From contig CALKAH010000388.1 of the NCBI GenBank assembly GCA_937983315.1, positions 1 to 7,407 on the forward strand: a stretch of 7,407 bases of DNA, written 5' to 3'. A model generated the notes under the pieces. It was given only the letters and a program-made list of their open reading frames with translations. It was not told where the DNA came from and ran no database searches. A program made the translations under genes and the position numbers. The stretch is from an uncultured Acholeplasmataceae bacterium (GTDB taxonomy: Bacteria > Bacillota_I > Bacilli_A > Acholeplasmatales > Acholeplasmataceae). This document shows positions 5,206 to 7,407 of this stretch, in pieces (within the stretch, counting starts at the first letter, position 1; the number at the start of each line of letters is the position of its first letter).

Positions 5206-7407
5206 GTGTTGAAACTTGAATATGTCAAGTCATTTGAAGCTGATTTAAAACAACTTTTAGCCATCGATAAGAAATATATGCCGATCCAGAAAAAACTGGC
5301 GGCTGTTTTGCGTTCACTTAATCCAAGTTTACAAAAAGTACAGAATACAATGGAAGACATCAATAAGATGTTTCTTCAAAAATCCCTTCAAATCAACCGT
5401 CATTACGCTGAAAATATGGAAACATATCAGCGCTCTTTAAACGTACTTATTCAAAAAAATCAAGAAGACATTGAAAAGAGTAAAAAGCTCAAGCATCAGC
5501 AAACACATGATTTAAACATCAACCTCAAGGCACAACTTGAAGCAATTGATGAAAAGCTCGTTCAAATCAATCTCGATGCCAATGAAAAGCTCGAAAAAGC
5601 TGATCAAGCTTTAAAACGTGAACTTGGACAGATCTATAAGATCATTCAAGATGCCAGAAAGATCTATCAAGAGACCACACAACGCATCGAACTTGAAAAA
5701 GTGGAATCAACCGAATTATATCTGAAGCGTTATGAAGAACAAGTTCTTGAGTTTGATCAAAAAGAACAAACCCTTCATGCGGATATGGATCTTCGTCGTG
5801 AACTCATTAAAGAAGAATCGCAACAGGCATCAAAAACCAACGATGGATCCTATTTAACCATCAAAAACACCTATTCACAACTCTCGATTTCACTCAATAA
5901 AAAAATCAATGAACTCAAGAAAAAATATCAAAATGCACTTGCTGTTTTGGAGAAAGAACATCAGGAACGCTTAAAACCGATTCTTCAAGCGATTGAAGAT
6001 TTAAAAGTCAACTACCAAGATGCACAGCGTAAATCGCTTCAAACCTACACGGAAAAGATGTCATCCTTGAACGTGATTTTTGATGTGCAAAAATCAGCCT
6101 ATGAAACGAAAAAAGATCGGATTATCCACGAAGGAAACGATGCGATCACATTACTCAATTCTAAACTTTCAACATTCAAAGAAACCACACAAAAAGATAA
6201 ACTTAATAAAGCAAGAGAGTTACGTGATGAAATCAAATCGATCGAAGATGAAAAAGAACAGCATGATAAAAATAAAATCTTGAATCAGATGCTCAATCAA
6301 TTCGATAATGATTTGAATAAACAGATTTTAAGAACCCATCGCGACATCATCAATAAGAAAAAAGAAACACAAAAGAAACTCTATGAACTCGATCAAAAAC
6401 ATTTACGTGAAATCAATGAATGGCGCTTAAAAAAAGTGCTTTATGAGTATGAGAAAAAACAAGACTTTACGAAAATTGATCTCAACTATAACCATAATTT
6501 ATCCGCATCTGAATTGATGCAAAAATCGGAAGAATTGACCTATACTTATCAAAAAGAAATGCTTCTTCAGCAGCATAACATGGACTTACTTCCCCTTGAA
6601 TTTCAACTCTCGATTGCTGCTGCCGTTCAAGAAAGAGAACTCAATCTACTCGCTAATGATGCCCATGTGACGATCGCGTCTTTCAAACATGCAGAAGCTT
6701 TGTTAGACTTTGAAATCAAGAAAGAGCTCACCATGATTGAACGCTCACGTAACATCGAAAAAACGCGCTATGAGGCTGATTTACGCGTTTTAAATGCATC
6801 CACACAACTTGAACTTGAAAAAGAAAAAATCAAACGTGATTATACGCTTGCTGAACAAGAACTGCGCACGGAATTACAAAACGCGTTATTTAACAAGAGT
6901 AAACAAGCCATTGAGATGGAACGTAAAGATCAGATCAATGCACTTGACCTTGAACGCGACCTCATCTACTTAGAAAACAAAAACACCCTTGAAAGCATGA
7001 AACGCGCAGCGTTAAGTGAAGAATATAAGCGCGTGTTTAATGTCAATGAAGGACGGTTTAAACATCAACAACGGATGAGTAACGAAAAAGCAACACGCCT
7101 TCTTTCGACCTACCAAAATGAACTTGAAAACAATCAGATGCGTACCGAAAATTTCTTTAAAGTCTTGTTCATGTTTTATCAAACCGATCGGTTCTTTAAA
7201 GATACCATTACTGAACTTTATCATCTTCCATCCCATCCTGAAGTGTTTAAGGGATTGATTGGATTAGTCAAAAAACAAACTGAAGATTTCATGAAATCAT
7301 TCTTTGTCATTGTTGAAGATTATCAACGACTTGATCAAGAGTTTTATATCTTAAAGATCGATGATATGACAGGATATAAATACATGCTCAAGCATGAAGA
7401 TATGATG
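5206..7407 (+). CDS. Giant coiled-coil protein of unknown function (3' end outside window)
   Basis: The frame is open from GTG 5206 to the window end: at least 734 residues, no stop. I do not recognise a named family. Residues about 50-645 are almost entirely Lys/Glu/Gln/Asn/Leu/Ile-rich helix, with long coiled-coil character. With the GTG start there is no Cys, one Trp (406) and only six Pro (26, 40, 258, 463, 675, 678), which mark likely breaks. Near 466-475 a short hydrophobic patch FQLSIAAAVQ follows Pro463. From about 646 the sequence becomes richer in Phe, Tyr and other hydrophobic residues (NFFKVLFMFYQTDRFF), suggesting a globular helical domain. No signal peptide, membrane span or nucleotide-binding motif (no Walker A) is visible, so an SMC/Rad50 ATPase is not supported by the visible part, and a cytoplasmic location is likely. 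A filament, scaffold or cell-shape role is a guess. It is divergent from ruvA with its own promoter. An upstream ATG at 5200 would add two residues. Confidence 0.88.
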   Translation, partial: MLKLEYVKSFEADLKQLLAIDKKYMPIQKKLAAVLRSLNPSLQKVQNTMEDINKMFLQKSLQINRHYAENMETYQRSLNVLIQKNQEDIEKSKKLKHQQTHDLNINLKAQLEAIDEKLVQINLDANEKLEKADQALKRELGQIYKIIQDARKIYQETTQRIELEKVESTELYLKRYEEQVLEFDQKEQTLHADMDLRRELIKEESQQASKTNDGSYLTIKNTYSQLSISLNKKINELKKKYQNALAVLEKEHQERLKPILQAIEDLKVNYQDAQRKSLQTYTEKMSSLNVIFDVQKSAYETKKDRIIHEGNDAITLLNSKLSTFKETTQKDKLNKARELRDEIKSIEDEKEQHDKNKILNQMLNQFDNDLNKQILRTHRDIINKKKETQKKLYELDQKHLREINEWRLKKVLYEYEKKQDFTKIDLNYNHNLSASELMQKSEELTYTYQKEMLLQQHNMDLLPLEFQLSIAAAVQERELNLLANDAHVTIASFKHAEALLDFEIKKELTMIERSRNIEKTRYEADLRVLNASTQLELEKEKIKRDYTLAEQELRTELQNALFNKSKQAIEMERKDQINALDLERDLIYLENKNTLESMKRAALSEEYKRVFNVNEGRFKHQQRMSNEKATRLLSTYQNELENNQMRTENFFKVLFMFYQTDRFFKDTITELYHLPSHPEVFKGLIGLVKKQTEDFMKSFFVIVEDYQRLDQEFYILKIDDMTGYKYMLKHEDMM

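Noticed and set aside
6080..6283. 67-codon plus-strand frame inside the coiled-coil gene
   Set aside because: Lys-rich out-of-frame shadow of an AT-rich coiled-coil sequence, with no ribosome site of its own.
7012..7236. 74-codon minus-strand frame opposite the coiled-coil gene
   Set aside because: Antisense shadow of the aromatic-rich end of the coiled-coil protein; hydrophobic appearance comes from complementing Lys/Glu codons.
5206..7407. SMC/Rad50-type or phage tape-measure identity for the coiled-coil gene
   Set aside because: No N-terminal Walker A motif, no neighbouring phage or nuclease genes, and the neighbours are chromosomal housekeeping genes.

Overview
The window comes from a low-GC, Firmicutes/Mollicutes-type bacterium. 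Sampled lines run at roughly 35-42% GC. The Shine-Dalgarno sites and the TTGAAA/TATAAT-like promoters are of the Gram-positive kind. HPr carries the regulatory Ser in an LKSIMG context, and the order ruvA-ruvB-queA is common in Firmicutes. TGA acts as a stop (ruvB and the M42 peptidase both end in TGA) and every Trp seen is TGG. This is genetic code 11 and argues against Mycoplasma/Spiroplasma; an Acholeplasma- or Izemoplasma-like lineage or a low-GC Firmicute fits. The exact taxon cannot be fixed from the sequence alone.

Layout. The left two thirds is coded on the minus strand; read in the direction of transcription (right to left) it forms three blocks. (1) ruvA-ruvB-queA (5100 to 2516): Holliday-junction branch migration plus queuosine tRNA modification, tightly packed, behind a TG-extended -10 promoter. 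(2) A two-gene unit with its own good promoter (TTGAAA-N17-TATAAT) and a terminator-like hairpin: a small membrane-anchored protein resembling a glucose-type PTS EIIB domain with Glu in place of the phosphorylated Cys, followed 1 nt later by HPr. (3) trmB, an M42 aminopeptidase and the first codons of an aldo/keto reductase, linked by short overlaps (8 nt and ATGA).

The right third (5206 to the window end, plus strand) is one long open frame divergent from ruvA. It encodes at least 734 residues of almost continuous charged coiled coil with no signal peptide or membrane segment, and it is cut by the window edge. I do not recognise it as a named family. It shares a 105-bp intergenic region with ruvA that holds two outward-facing TG-extended -10 promoters.

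The first ~60-70 bases differ sharply from everything else (37 G/C in the first 60 bases). The aldo/keto reductase homology stops where this GC-rich sequence starts, so this edge is probably a chimeric assembly end or an insertion junction.

I found no rRNA, tRNA, CRISPR, riboswitch or complete mobile element. No gene-free stretch exceeds about 105 bases. The best candidates for something less described are the EIIB-like/HPr pair and the giant coiled-coil protein.
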